The notes under the pieces are model-generated. The model worked only from the letters and a program-made list of their open reading frames with translations. It was not told where the DNA came from and ran no database searches. From NCBI RefSeq assembly GCF_000745975.1, contig NZ_JQKJ01000011.1, forward strand, positions 99,491 to 163,490: a DNA stretch of 64,000 nucleotides. The letters run 5' to 3'. This stretch comes from Desulfobacter vibrioformis DSM 8776. Lineage in GTDB: Bacteria > Desulfobacterota > Desulfobacteria > Desulfobacterales > Desulfobacteraceae. Positions 36,141 through 43,764 of this stretch are shown here, piece after piece. Position 1 is the first letter of the stretch, and every line of letters starts with the position of its first letter. The position numbers and the translations under genes were made by a program.

Positions 36141-36401
36141 TTGAAACGCAAGATCATGACCCCGATTCAAATCAAATACGCCCTGGAGGCGGCCGGCTAC
36201 AGCCAGAACCGTGTGGCTGAAATTTGCGGGGTATCCCAGCCTCTGGTTTCCCAGGTTATTTACAACCAAACCCGGAGCCACCGGGTGCGGTGCCGGATCG
36301 CAGAGTTGATCGGGCAGCCGGTGGACCAGGTGTGGGAGATTAAAAAAGATCCTGGAAAATCCGGGCGGCCCCTTACCCGTCTTGGCAGCCATGCGGCGTA
36401 A
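36141..36401 (+). CDS. Ner-like DNA-binding regulator
   Basis: An 86-residue helix-turn-helix protein: PIQIKYALEAAGYSQNRVAEICGVSQPLVSQVIYN fits the phage Ner/Nlp fold. In Mu, Ner binds between the divergent promoters and turns down both repressor and early transcription. It is the first rightward gene after the repressor, as expected. The TTG start is chosen because AAAGGAG lies six bases upstream; the next in-frame Met is five codons later. Confidence 0.85.
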   Translation: MKRKIMTPIQIKYALEAAGYSQNRVAEICGVSQPLVSQVIYNQTRSHRVRCRIAELIGQPVDQVWEIKKDPGKSGRPLTRLGSHAA

Positions 36402-36425
36402 ACCAACAGATAAAGGAGAATAAAA

Positions 36426-36593
36426 ATGGATAACAATTTTTGGGATACTTATACCCCGCCACCCAGTTTTACGTGTCAGTGCTCCAAACGTTCGTCAACA
36501 TCGGCAGAAGTTCATCAAACGCCTGAACATAGTGACCTGTGCCAGGGTCGAGAAGTTCAAGCCGTTGCCGACCGGAAGCGAGTTCAGCCTTGA
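36426..36593 (+). CDS. Short early-operon frame with strong ribosome site, possibly a gene remnant
   Basis: An ATG behind a perfect AAAGGAG opens a 55-codon frame (MDNNFWDTYTPPPSFTCQC). From about codon 15 it overlaps, in antisense, the better-looking leftward gene 36469-36720. The natural reading is that an early gene began here and its body was replaced by the inserted leftward gene. It may also be a genuine tiny protein. Confidence 0.35.
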   Translation: MDNNFWDTYTPPPSFTCQCSKRSSTSAEVHQTPEHSDLCQGREVQAVADRKRVQP

Positions 36594-36720
36594 AGCTTTC
36601 TTTATCAAGAACACCTGCTTTAGCAAGGGTGCGGGCCAGACAAACGGTTGACGTGTATAAGGCTAAAAGCTTGCTTTCGGTGCAGGGCTCTTCTGATTCG
36701 TTGGATTTTTCTGTGTTCAT
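36469..36720 (-). CDS. Small leftward gene inside the early region, unknown
   Basis: An 83-residue acidic protein (SKLLALYTSTVCLARTLAKAGVL, then AFDELLPML). It is read against the direction of the early operon but has an excellent ribosome site (AAGGAGATGACATT before the ATG at 36720) and a natural protein-like composition. No family recognised. It could be an independently expressed lysogeny gene or a regulator acting by antisense transcription. Confidence 0.65.
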   Translation of the reverse strand: MNTEKSNESEEPCTESKLLALYTSTVCLARTLAKAGVLDKESFKAELASGRQRLELLDPGTGHYVQAFDELLPMLTNVWSTDT

Positions 36721-36837
36721 AATGTCATCTCCTTATAGTTATAAGCAGTTAAGGATATCTATTATGGCAAATCAAAGTTTTTTGCAAGTGTCATTCCCAG
36801 GCAGTTTTCAGCCTATATCATCAATGAGGTGGGTTCA

Positions 36838-37380
36838 ATGTCTAAACGCAAAGAAAAAATAGACCCCAATCAAATGGAGTTTGACTGGGAATTTCCCAGC
36901 AAGCTTGAAAAGGTTCTGGAGGAGCGGCGGCAATTGAAAGAGAAGATTGTCACCGGTCCACCCAAGCCCCGGGCTACGGAAAATGAGTTTGGTCTTTGCG
37001 TTGCACTGGCTGCTGCCATCAAAAAAGCTATTGATGATGCGAATTTGAGCAGGGAACAGCTTGTTGACGGGGTTAATTGCTATTTTGGGCGGACGGCTGA
37101 GGACGCCGAAAAAAAAGAGGATATGATCTGCCGGAATCCTCTGACTATCCATATGTTAAACAATTATCTGAGTAAACCTGCCGAGACGCCTATCCCGGCA
37201 TATTACCTTTTCGCCATCCATCATATCACCAAATCCCTTGAGCCTGCACGGGCGTTTGTAGAGGCCGAAGGGGCCAAGATCGCCACGGGTTCAGAAATCC
37301 GGCAGATGGCGCTGGGTAAGCTTGAAGAACATATTGTTGAGATCAATAAACTTAAAAAAGAACTGAAATGCAGGCCTTAA
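36838..37380 (+). CDS. Early-region protein of transposable phages, unknown
   Basis: A 180-residue basic/acidic helical protein (MSKRKEKIDPNQMEFDWEF at the start). The central part (ALAAAIKKAIDDANLSREQLVDGVNCYFG) looks like a helical DNA-binding-like bundle, but no named domain was recognised. The ATG at 36838 is favoured by GAGGTGG upstream over the GTG nine bases earlier. It lies between ner and the transposase, where transposable phages keep variable small genes. Confidence 0.8.
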   Translation: MSKRKEKIDPNQMEFDWEFPSKLEKVLEERRQLKEKIVTGPPKPRATENEFGLCVALAAAIKKAIDDANLSREQLVDGVNCYFGRTAEDAEKKEDMICRNPLTIHMLNNYLSKPAETPIPAYYLFAIHHITKSLEPARAFVEAEGAKIATGSEIRQMALGKLEEHIVEINKLKKELKCRP

Positions 37381-37393
37381 AGGAGGCACGTCC

Positions 37394-37591
37394 ATGGATT
37401 CTATGAAACGGTTAAGAGACCAGTCAGAACATCCCGCAGTATTTTTTTGCGATAACAGCAAGCTGATGCGCAACCCCATCCTTAGGAGGGAAATGGCTAT
37501 CCAGGGAATTAAACCCATCTTTCCTGATCCATGGCAACCGTCGCTGTGTCGTTCGCGGCGGGTCAGTCGCATCCGCAGGGGGGATAAATGA
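37394..37591 (+). CDS. Small basic early protein, unknown
   Basis: A 65-residue protein rich in Arg and Pro, preceded by AAAGGAGG. It contains KLMRNPILRREMAIQGIKPIFP and ends with an Arg-rich tail. No known family. It starts 13 bases after the preceding stop, in step with the early operon. Confidence 0.6.
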   Translation: MDSMKRLRDQSEHPAVFFCDNSKLMRNPILRREMAIQGIKPIFPDPWQPSLCRSRRVSRIRRGDK

Positions 37592-37656
37592 ATTCGGTGA
37601 GCTGGAAGCCCGGCTCCGGGCCACCAGAAAAGTGCTTAAGCAATAAGGAAATCAAT

Positions 37657-37917
37657 ATGGAGACTATCACTATCGTTGCCGAGGCAACCCTTTTTAATGA
37701 TGTCGTGTTTGATGAGGAGATAGAGTACGCGATTACTGGTGAACACGCGTTTGATGAGATCCGGGCTGACCTTGTAGATCAAATCAACGGGGATCTGGAA
37801 ATTGAATATATTGCTGTAGACACCCTGGTGGCTGACTGGCATGCGGAGCTGGAAATATATGACGAAAACAGGGTGCTGGTCGGTGACGGGCGTATCTACG
37901 CATGGGGGATGCCATGA
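37657..37917 (+). CDS. Small acidic early protein, unknown
   Basis: An 86-residue, strongly acidic protein (DVVFDEEIEYAITGEHAFDEI, then DTLVADWHAELEIYDENR). The ATG at 37657 follows TAAGGA; the frame is also open from an ATG at 37588 that overlaps the previous stop, but those extra 23 residues look non-coding. High acidity is reminiscent of DNA-mimic or inhibitor proteins, which is only a suggestion. Confidence 0.65.
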   Translation: METITIVAEATLFNDVVFDEEIEYAITGEHAFDEIRADLVDQINGDLEIEYIAVDTLVADWHAELEIYDENRVLVGDGRIYAWGMP

Positions 37918-38195
37918 ACAAGACATACAGGTGCGCTGCGGCGCTGATCCGGCAGGCGATTGCCGAGGCCGGGAGTGATGGCGCCCTGGTGGTGATGACC
38001 CGGGCCGGGGTGGCGATTCCCCTTACTCATACCTGCGGGGCCGTGCTGGATCATTCGTATGTGCGGATGATTCAGCCTGTTTTTGATGGCTGCATGCTTA
38101 CTGGTACGGCTGTTTCCGAGGACGCGGCGGATATGAATATAACTTTTGGCAGGTCGGATATTGTGTGGGTTTATCCGGAAGTTGTGGAGGTTTAG
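37914..38195 (+). CDS. Small early protein, unknown
   Basis: A 93-residue protein (CAAALIRQAIAEAGSDGALVVM; GRSDIVWVYPEVVEV). The ATG at 37914 overlaps the preceding stop and follows GGGGGAT. The Cys-containing middle (THTCGAVLDHSYV) does not form a clear zinc motif. Part of the coupled early gene string; no family recognised. Confidence 0.65.
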   Translation: MNKTYRCAAALIRQAIAEAGSDGALVVMTRAGVAIPLTHTCGAVLDHSYVRMIQPVFDGCMLTGTAVSEDAADMNITFGRSDIVWVYPEVVEV

Positions 38196-38197
38196 AT

Positions 38198-38788
38198 ATG
38201 AATTTATCTGATCTTTTTCAATCGTTTTTCAAGGGAACCAAGGCCCAGTTCAGTCCGACACTCAAGGCTCAGGCGTTCATGGATGATCTTCATCGGACCT
38301 TCCTTATCCTCAAGAGGCGCATTGATTTGCGCTGCCAGGAGAAAATCATTCACGATCTTTACCACGCTTTTGGAGGCTATGATTCTATTCTTGGTCAGGA
38401 AAATTTCGAGATCATCGGCTTTCTCGTCGAACGCGCGATTCTCCAAAACAGTTACAACCTTAACGAAATTTTCAGAAGGCAGTTCATCTTTGCAGTCGAT
38501 TGTTATGTGGCAAGTCATATCTGCTGTTTTACTTACAAGCAGAGAATAAAACTCCAGCTTTTTATTGAAGAGTACTCCCAGGTATTGTTCCCGGCGTTGC
38601 CATCGGTTGATAAGTCCTGTGATGACAACTCCGAAGATCACCCCAAGGGCTGGAATGATAACATTTATGAGTGGCTGAGATGTCAATTTAATCAAGTCCG
38701 TAAAAGTAATTATAAATGTGTCTGGCCGCTGATGCATGCCATCAATATCATAAATGAGCACGGAGTCAAAGATAAGGAGAAAAAATGA
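38198..38788 (+). CDS. Alternative plus-strand frame opposite 38204-38794
   Basis: This 196-codon frame fits the operon perfectly: GGAGGT precedes its ATG at 38198 and its stop overlaps the next start (ATGA). Its protein (NLSDLFQSFFKGTKAQ...) is Cys/Phe-rich and shows no known domain; much of it is the mirror of a hydrophobic helix on the other strand. It may be real, or the ribosome site may be left over from a replaced gene. Confidence 0.4.
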   Translation: MNLSDLFQSFFKGTKAQFSPTLKAQAFMDDLHRTFLILKRRIDLRCQEKIIHDLYHAFGGYDSILGQENFEIIGFLVERAILQNSYNLNEIFRRQFIFAVDCYVASHICCFTYKQRIKLQLFIEEYSQVLFPALPSVDKSCDDNSEDHPKGWNDNIYEWLRCQFNQVRKSNYKCVWPLMHAINIINEHGVKDKEKK

Positions 38789-38794
38789 CATCAT
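38204..38794 (-). CDS. Leftward membrane-anchored protein inside the early operon, unknown
   Basis: A 196-residue frame read against the operon. After a lead of about 35 residues comes one membrane helix (NVIIPALGVIFGVVITGLI) followed by a basic RWQRREQ stop-transfer and a helical cytoplasmic region ending ERLSLECRTELGLGSL, a style common in single-helix hypothetical proteins. Its composition is more protein-like than that of the competing plus-strand frame, but no ribosome site is clear. Only one of the two frames is likely real. Confidence 0.5.
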   Translation of the reverse strand: MMSFFLLIFDSVLIYDIDGMHQRPDTFIITFTDLIKLTSQPLINVIIPALGVIFGVVITGLINRWQRREQYLGVLFNKKLEFYSLLVSKTADMTCHITIDCKDELPSENFVKVVTVLENRAFDEKADDLEIFLTKNRIIASKSVVKIVNDFLLAAQINAPLEDKEGPMKIIHERLSLECRTELGLGSLEKRLKKIR

Positions 38795-39078
38795 ACAGGA
38801 AGTTGGCGGCGGTGGAAAAGACTATTGCGATATTGAAATTCATGGCCCAGGAGGTTCAGCCTGTGTCTGCTACTGAGATTGCCAATGCTGTTGGAGAGCC
38901 TTTTGGCACAGTCATGTGCCACCTGGCAACCCTTGAGGAAGGAGGACTGGTCCGGAAGGTATATGAACGGTATGAGCTTGGTATTTATTGGGGGGTAATT
39001 TGGGAGTCCATTAAGCAATCGCGGATGTCTATGCGCAATCTTGCCAATAACGATTTAGAAAAAATAGGAGCTGTTTAA
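38785..39078 (+). CDS. IclR-type winged-helix DNA-binding protein
   Basis: A 97-residue protein consisting of just an IclR N-terminal helix-turn-helix (VEKTIAILKFMAQEVQPVSA, then GTVMCHLATLEEGGLV). No effector domain is present. In transposable phages of this kind a small HTH protein often precedes the transposase gene set; it may regulate early transcription or assist transposition. AAGGAG precedes the ATG. Confidence 0.8.
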   Translation: MTSYRKLAAVEKTIAILKFMAQEVQPVSATEIANAVGEPFGTVMCHLATLEEGGLVRKVYERYELGIYWGVIWESIKQSRMSMRNLANNDLEKIGAV

Positions 39079-39930
39079 ATGAAAGATATCAATGTTACTG
39101 CAATGGAGACGGCGGTGGATATAGCCTCCAGGGAAGCTGAAGCCAAGATTAGTGAAATTGATGCTATCCGAGAAGAATCTGAGACTACCGGCGTACTTAA
39201 GATGATTGTCCATCAAAAGTGTCATTTGGAGTTCATCAAATACGCCGAGCTTTATCAGCTCAAGCAGAGCAAAAGCTATAAAAAAGGCGGAAGAACCTGG
39301 GACGAGTATTGCGACGAAGTTGTCGGGGAGCCGCGAAGAACTGTTGATAGAGTATTGACAGAAATTGGCCCCATAGCAGAATCATTTTCGGCCAGCTTGG
39401 TCGATTTGCTCGGGATGCCATTTAATAAAATCAGGATGTTAGGTCGCGCAGTTAATACAGAATCGGCCAAATTGTCCAAAAACAAACTTATCATAGGCGA
39501 CTCTGAAGTATTGCTTGAGCCTGACAACAAAGACGAAATCGAAGCAGTCATTGATGCCCTGATCGAATCCCACAAAACCCAGCAGCAGGATCTTAAAAAA
39601 AAGCTGGCCCGGGCCACAAAGGAGACGGACAAAATTGTCGAGGAAGCCACCAAGGGCCTGGCCGTGGAGCGGGACGCACTGATTAAAGAAGTGGCCCGGC
39701 TAAAACCCCTGGATGTGGCGGACCTGGACCAGAGCTGGAGCGAGGCGTACATGAAGGAGATCTGCGAAATAACCCAGACCCTGGTGGTCAAGTGCCGTAA
39801 ATTTATCATGGACGACCGCATTGATGAGGATAATGAACTGAAAATCCGGGTGGGGGCTTATATGGGCCAGGCCGAGCTGGCTCTCCAGGATCTTCGGCAG
39901 GATTGGACAGACAGATTTTTGGCGGAGTAG
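39079..39930 (+). CDS. Conserved early protein with coiled coil, upstream of transposase
   Basis: A 283-residue protein. The first part has a KGGRTWDEYCDEVVGEPRRTVDR segment typical of helical DNA-associated phage proteins. The second half is a long coiled coil (about residues 150-215), followed by a helical tail. The family could not be named. It directly precedes the transposase and ends three bases before it, so it is probably a transposition accessory or early regulator. Confidence 0.8.
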   Translation: MKDINVTAMETAVDIASREAEAKISEIDAIREESETTGVLKMIVHQKCHLEFIKYAELYQLKQSKSYKKGGRTWDEYCDEVVGEPRRTVDRVLTEIGPIAESFSASLVDLLGMPFNKIRMLGRAVNTESAKLSKNKLIIGDSEVLLEPDNKDEIEAVIDALIESHKTQQQDLKKKLARATKETDKIVEEATKGLAVERDALIKEVARLKPLDVADLDQSWSEAYMKEICEITQTLVVKCRKFIMDDRIDEDNELKIRVGAYMGQAELALQDLRQDWTDRFLAE

Positions 39931-39932
39931 AC

Positions 39933-41561
39933 ATGGACCTTACACCAGTAATGAAACAACAGATCCTGTCTGACTGGCAGTGCGCATCCCACGGGCAGAA
40001 ACGGCGGATGCTGGAAAATTGGGCAGACTCTCTGGGGTGTACGGTGAAGACGCTTTACCTATGCATCCCCAAGGAGTTTAAAGGGGATCGCAAAGCCCGG
40101 ACAGGAACACCTAAAATTGCGGGAATAACGGAAGCTGCCCTGATGGTGGCCCAGATAAAGCGGCGGCCGCCCAAGGGCAAACGGCTCATCATCACTGAAC
40201 AGGCAATACAGGCGGCGGTGGATAACGGCAAAATCCCCGCCCAGATGCTGGATGTGTCTGTATCCACATTTAACGAGCACATGAGGAAACTTGGCATGGG
40301 CAAGCGCAATCACAAGGTGGTGAGGTTCCAGGCGGATTATCCGAACCAGCTGCACCATATTGACGCCTCGGGGTCGGATTGTTTTTATGTGAAAAAACCC
40401 CTGCCGGACGGGGATGCGATCCTGAAGCTGGATGCCCGGCCTTATAAGGGGTACAAAAACAAACCCAAGGACCCGTACGAAGATAAGCGGCTGTGGATCT
40501 ACGGCCTGGTGGATGATCATTCCGGACTGATGAAGGCCCGGTATGTGACAGCCAAGGGGGAGTCCTGCCGCGATAACATGGATTTTTTGTCCTGGGCGTG
40601 GTCTGAGATCGGGCTGCCCGAGGTCCTTAAATCAGATCATGGCCCCATGATGAGCAGCGAAGCGGCCAAGGATTTCATCAAGCGGCTATCCATAGAGGTT
40701 GATCCAAGCGTCCCTTTAAAATCAGAGCCCCACGGGAAAATAGAGCGGCCCTGGCGAACCACCTGGCAGCGGTTTGAGACCCCTTTTTACCTGGAAAACC
40801 ACAAGACTTTTGAAATCCGTTTAAGCGAACTGCGGCGTCGGTTTGGCGTCTACCTTGAATCTTACAACAATATGGCCCACCGGTACGAAAAAAAGGTGTC
40901 CCGGCTCAATGTCTGGAAGCGGGTAAGCCTGCGCGGCGGTATCGTGAAGATGCCGGAAAACGCCATTGCCACCACGGCCAAACGCTACAGCCGGAAGGTT
41001 GAAAATGACGGGTGCTTTGCTCTGCACGGGGAGTCATACGAGGTTAAAGGGCTGCATGATGCCCAGGTATGGGTGCTCCAGGGGTTATTCGATGACCGGT
41101 TGGTGGTGCAGGATAAGGCAACCGGCGAAAAGTACGAGGTGGAGACATTTAAACCCCTGTCATACGGCACTTACAAGGGACAGAAAGAAACGCCTGATGA
41201 GGTGGCCACCAAGGCGGCCAGGAATCTTAAGGCCGTGAATGAGAATGGTGTTGAGCAGGGCCTGCGGAATACTCTTTATACTGATCCTGCGGATAAAGGG
41301 AATGTGGCACAGTTCCCGGTCCGGATCAAAGAGACCCGGCAGGTGGAAGACCCTCTGGATATCGACACCTACCCGTCCATGGAGGTTGCCATGCAGGATT
41401 TTATATCCATCTGTGGATTTGTGCCGGATAAGGAAAACCGGGAGCCCATTAAAAATTTGATACTTGAGAATGGGTTATCCCGGCGTTTTGTGACGGACCT
41501 GGCCCTTGAGGTACATGTCGAAAATAATAACGAAAACAAAAGGATAGTAAATTATGGTTAA
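39933..41561 (+). CDS. MuA-like DDE transposase (gpA)
   Basis: A 542-residue transposase with an integrase-type RNase H core. Catalytic residues can be placed at Asp144 (HHIDASG), Asp235 (SDHGPM) and Glu271 (HGKIERPW); D235 and E271 are separated by 35 residues, giving D,D35E spacing. A basic helical N-terminus resembles DNA-binding modules, and a beta-barrel-like Mu C domain (about 380-430) follows the core. The protein joins phage ends to host DNA and drives replicative transposition. GGAG precedes the ATG at 39933; the frame is open from 39903. It overlaps the ATPase gene (ATGGTTAA). Confidence 0.95.
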   Translation: MDLTPVMKQQILSDWQCASHGQKRRMLENWADSLGCTVKTLYLCIPKEFKGDRKARTGTPKIAGITEAALMVAQIKRRPPKGKRLIITEQAIQAAVDNGKIPAQMLDVSVSTFNEHMRKLGMGKRNHKVVRFQADYPNQLHHIDASGSDCFYVKKPLPDGDAILKLDARPYKGYKNKPKDPYEDKRLWIYGLVDDHSGLMKARYVTAKGESCRDNMDFLSWAWSEIGLPEVLKSDHGPMMSSEAAKDFIKRLSIEVDPSVPLKSEPHGKIERPWRTTWQRFETPFYLENHKTFEIRLSELRRRFGVYLESYNNMAHRYEKKVSRLNVWKRVSLRGGIVKMPENAIATTAKRYSRKVENDGCFALHGESYEVKGLHDAQVWVLQGLFDDRLVVQDKATGEKYEVETFKPLSYGTYKGQKETPDEVATKAARNLKAVNENGVEQGLRNTLYTDPADKGNVAQFPVRIKETRQVEDPLDIDTYPSMEVAMQDFISICGFVPDKENREPIKNLILENGLSRRFVTDLALEVHVENNNENKRIVNYG

Positions 41562-42480
41562 GTTAACAAGGAATGAAATACTTGTCAATTGCGGCTTTAA
41601 ATTTGATCTGTTCAAAAAAATGAATTTTGAAACCGGAGACAGCATCCGTGTCAAACGGATTCTTTCAATGGCCATTCAGAACAAGGATATGGTTTGCATT
41701 GTAGGAGATCGGGGGGTTGGCAAGAGCACTGCGATTGATATTGCCTTGATGAAAATGAATGCCAGACAGGTCAATGTTCAGTCTAAGGACAAAGAACGCC
41801 TGAGAATTGCAGGTATTGAGAAAGCCATGGTGATCGATCTGAGTGAAGAGAATCCAAAGCGATGCCAGGAAATAAGGGCCAGACAGCTGCGTCGCATCCT
41901 GGGTGAGGCATCGGCAAAACAGGATGTTGTGCTTGTGATTGAAGAGAGCCACCGGCTGCACGGCAATACCCTGCGTGCGTTGAAGACCCTGCGGGAAATG
42001 GACTGGATGGGAAAAAGGGAGTTGTTTTCCGTTGTCTTGGTGGGGCAGTCCGACCCCATGGCCAAACGTGGCGTTTCCGAGGTACGGCTGCGTTCTGACA
42101 GTGTGGTGATGATGGGGCTGACCATGGATGAGGTGGCCGGATATATCCAAAGCACCGTGGGTCGGATGTTCACGGATGAGGCTGTGAATATGGTGGCTGA
42201 GCATTCCGGGACATCCAATTTCCTGGACCTGCAGGCCCTGGTGGTGGATCTCATGGGGCGCAGCCTGGCTGCCGGCCTGGACCTGGTTGACGGGGATGTT
42301 GTGGCCCGGGCTATGGATATCAGGCGGGAGGCCATGCCCAGGAAGTCTGTGGCCCGGGCCACGAAGAAAACACCTGCGGACCAGGCCAGGTCTGGCAATG
42401 ATATTCTGAAAAGTGTGCTGGCGACCCGGTCGGATGCCGGCATTTCCGGTAATGATATGGACAAGGTTGTTAACGGGTAG
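41554..42480 (+). CDS. MuB-like AAA+ ATPase, transposition target selector (gpB)
   Basis: A 308-residue AAA ATPase with Walker A VGDRGVGKST, Walker B VVLVIEESHRL and a sensor region VVLVGQSDPM. It belongs to the AAA_22-type group that includes MuB. In Mu this ATPase binds DNA, activates transposase A and selects target sites away from the phage itself. Its start overlaps the transposase stop, so the pair is cotranslated. The C-terminal tail (about 265-308) is Lys/Arg rich and likely contacts DNA. Confidence 0.93.
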   Translation: MVKLTRNEILVNCGFKFDLFKKMNFETGDSIRVKRILSMAIQNKDMVCIVGDRGVGKSTAIDIALMKMNARQVNVQSKDKERLRIAGIEKAMVIDLSEENPKRCQEIRARQLRRILGEASAKQDVVLVIEESHRLHGNTLRALKTLREMDWMGKRELFSVVLVGQSDPMAKRGVSEVRLRSDSVVMMGLTMDEVAGYIQSTVGRMFTDEAVNMVAEHSGTSNFLDLQALVVDLMGRSLAAGLDLVDGDVVARAMDIRREAMPRKSVARATKKTPADQARSGNDILKSVLATRSDAGISGNDMDKVVNG

Positions 42481-42501
42481 AGAACAGGAGGAAAGAGACT
42501 T

Positions 42502-42744
42502 ATGGGAAAAATAATGACAGCGATATCGGCAATAATTGGAAAGAACGCAAGGCGCAGGTCCTATATCACCACCATGATCTGTCTGGATTGTGGCAGGAAG
42601 TGGCAGGCGCACCGGGTGAGTGACCCGTGTCCGGGGTGCGCGTCCCGGGCTGTTGTGGCGGCGGGGCGGTGGTGGCCTGCGAAGTACGGCATGCCTGTGC
42701 TTGGCCCAAGGCATAGCGGAAATAAAGAATTAACAGCGGCTTAA
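42502..42744 (+). CDS. Small zinc-ribbon protein (copy 1)
   Basis: An 80-residue protein with two Cys pairs, CLDCGRKW and CPGCASRA, forming a probable zinc ribbon, followed by AAGRWWPAK. A related protein with the same layout is encoded at 43362-43571. AGGAGG precedes the ATG. Function unknown; likely a nucleic-acid-binding early protein. Confidence 0.75.
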   Translation: MGKIMTAISAIIGKNARRRSYITTMICLDCGRKWQAHRVSDPCPGCASRAVVAAGRWWPAKYGMPVLGPRHSGNKELTAA

Positions 42745-42756
42745 GGGGGGTGCGGT

Positions 42757-43104
42757 GTGTCTAAAAATCAAACCATAGTCAATGTTGCCGGATATCTTGC
42801 TTATGCGTGCATCTGGGTATCGACGGCTGCGGGTGTTTGTTTTGCGGTATACGCAACGGGAGAATCTTTGCCTGTAGTCGCGTTTCTTATCCCTGCGATG
42901 TTCCGCATAAGGACAGAAACAACAGAAACAAATGACTCAGAATACCGCAGGGGCCTGGATGATGCCTGGGAAGCTGTGCAGGAGTGGATTATTCCGGGGG
43001 AGTTGCCCGGGGATGGAACAGATAGAGCAGCTCAGCGTAACGGGCTGGTACTTGCGGCTGATGCGATCCGTGAATTGATGGATAGAAAAAAGGTGGCTGA
43101 GTGA
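42757..43104 (+). CDS. Small membrane protein, unknown
   Basis: A 115-residue protein with two hydrophobic segments (AGYLAYACIWVSTAAGVCFAV and LPVVAFLIPAMF) and a soluble helical tail. GTG start behind GGGGGGTGCG. No family recognised; its stop overlaps the next tiny gene. Confidence 0.65.
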   Translation: MSKNQTIVNVAGYLAYACIWVSTAAGVCFAVYATGESLPVVAFLIPAMFRIRTETTETNDSEYRRGLDDAWEAVQEWIIPGELPGDGTDRAAQRNGLVLAADAIRELMDRKKVAE

Positions 43105-43241
43105 TGAAAATAATAATCGGAATAATCGGAGTCTGGGTTTTCATTAAAATCGTGGAGGAGTTAGCCGGAATTTTTATTATTGGCGCAGCGATCGCATATT
43201 TTCGCAAGTCACTGTCGGCGGGAAAGAAAGACGTTGAATAG
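43104..43241 (+). CDS. Tiny membrane peptide (45 residues)
   Basis: The ATG overlaps the previous stop (TGATG). The peptide has an almost continuous hydrophobic stretch (IIIGIIGVWVFIKIVEELAG, then IFIIGAAIAYF) and a basic tail, typical of a single- or two-pass small membrane protein. Too short for most automatic callers. Confidence 0.5.
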   Translation: MKIIIGIIGVWVFIKIVEELAGIFIIGAAIAYFRKSLSAGKKDVE

Positions 43242-43246
43242 GGAGC

Positions 43247-43286
43247 GGCCCGGCAGATGCGCCAACATCTGTGATCCGGGCCTTTT
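43247..43286 (+). terminator. Strong hairpin followed by T4 (terminator or attenuator)
   Basis: GGCCCGG and CAGATG (43247-43259) pair with CATCTG (43266-43271) and CCGGGCC (43276-43282) around a six-base loop, with a four-base bulge (TGAT). TTTT follows directly. It lies between the tiny membrane gene and the second zinc-ribbon gene and could separate early from middle transcription. Confidence 0.65.
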
Positions 43287-43361
43287 GCAACAACCACGCA
43301 AGCTGATGCATCGGCAGTGTATCCGGGGTGTTCCGGAACTGTCAATGGAAAGGAGCCAACC

Positions 43362-43571
43362 ATGTATGGCCGGATTCACTCAAGAAGTGTTACCCGTAAC
43401 AATCCGCCCCATTACATTGAGATGTACTGCCATGAGTGCGGCAGGATTTACGCCACCACCAACCCGGGGTTGCCTTGCAGGCTGTGCCGGTCCACTGCGG
43501 TGGCACCTGCCGGGAACTGGCGGCCGGAAAAGGCCCGGCGCAAGACAGGAAGGGTATCCCATGTATTGTGA
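43362..43571 (+). CDS. Small zinc-ribbon protein (copy 2)
   Basis: A 69-residue protein with CHECGRIY and CRLCRSTA followed by APAGNWRPEK, aligning with the product of 42502-42744 over about 40 residues. AAAGGAG precedes the ATG at 43362; an in-frame GTG upstream lacks support. Overlaps the next gene by 11 bases. Probably a paralogue made by duplication. Confidence 0.75.
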   Translation: MYGRIHSRSVTRNNPPHYIEMYCHECGRIYATTNPGLPCRLCRSTAVAPAGNWRPEKARRKTGRVSHVL

Positions 43572-43764
43572 AGTTTATAAAGCAACCATACCGGAGAAGA
43601 CCTGTGTGCTGCGGCAAAAGGCGATTGCTGCCGGACCAACGAAAAAGGTCCGTGGTGGCTTGGAATCTCTTTATCACAGGTTTATCGGGTGCCGGGGATG
43701 CGCTGTTGGCCTGGCGCTTTACGATGGATATAAGAAAGGAGAATTTAAAAATGTCAGCAGTTGA
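43561..43764 (+). CDS. Small Cys-containing protein, unknown
   Basis: A 67-residue protein (MYCEVYKATIPEKTCVLRQK, then FIGCRGCAVG) with four or five Cys residues that may bind metal. GGAAGGG precedes its ATG. It overlaps both neighbouring genes, which supports translation within the operon. Similar small Cys proteins occur at this place in transposable phages, but I could not name the family. Confidence 0.65.
   Translation: MYCEVYKATIPEKTCVLRQKAIAAGPTKKVRGGLESLYHRFIGCRGCAVGLALYDGYKKGEFKNVSS

Noticed and set aside
41665..42714. Leftward 349-codon frame opposite the MuB-like gene
   Set aside because: Mirror of a gene with clear Walker motifs; His/Pro-rich composition typical of shadow frames in GC-rich DNA.
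43180..43764. 194-codon frame starting upstream of the second zinc-ribbon gene
   Set aside because: It crosses the hairpin and another gene; only the part from ATG 43561, with its own ribosome site, looks coding.
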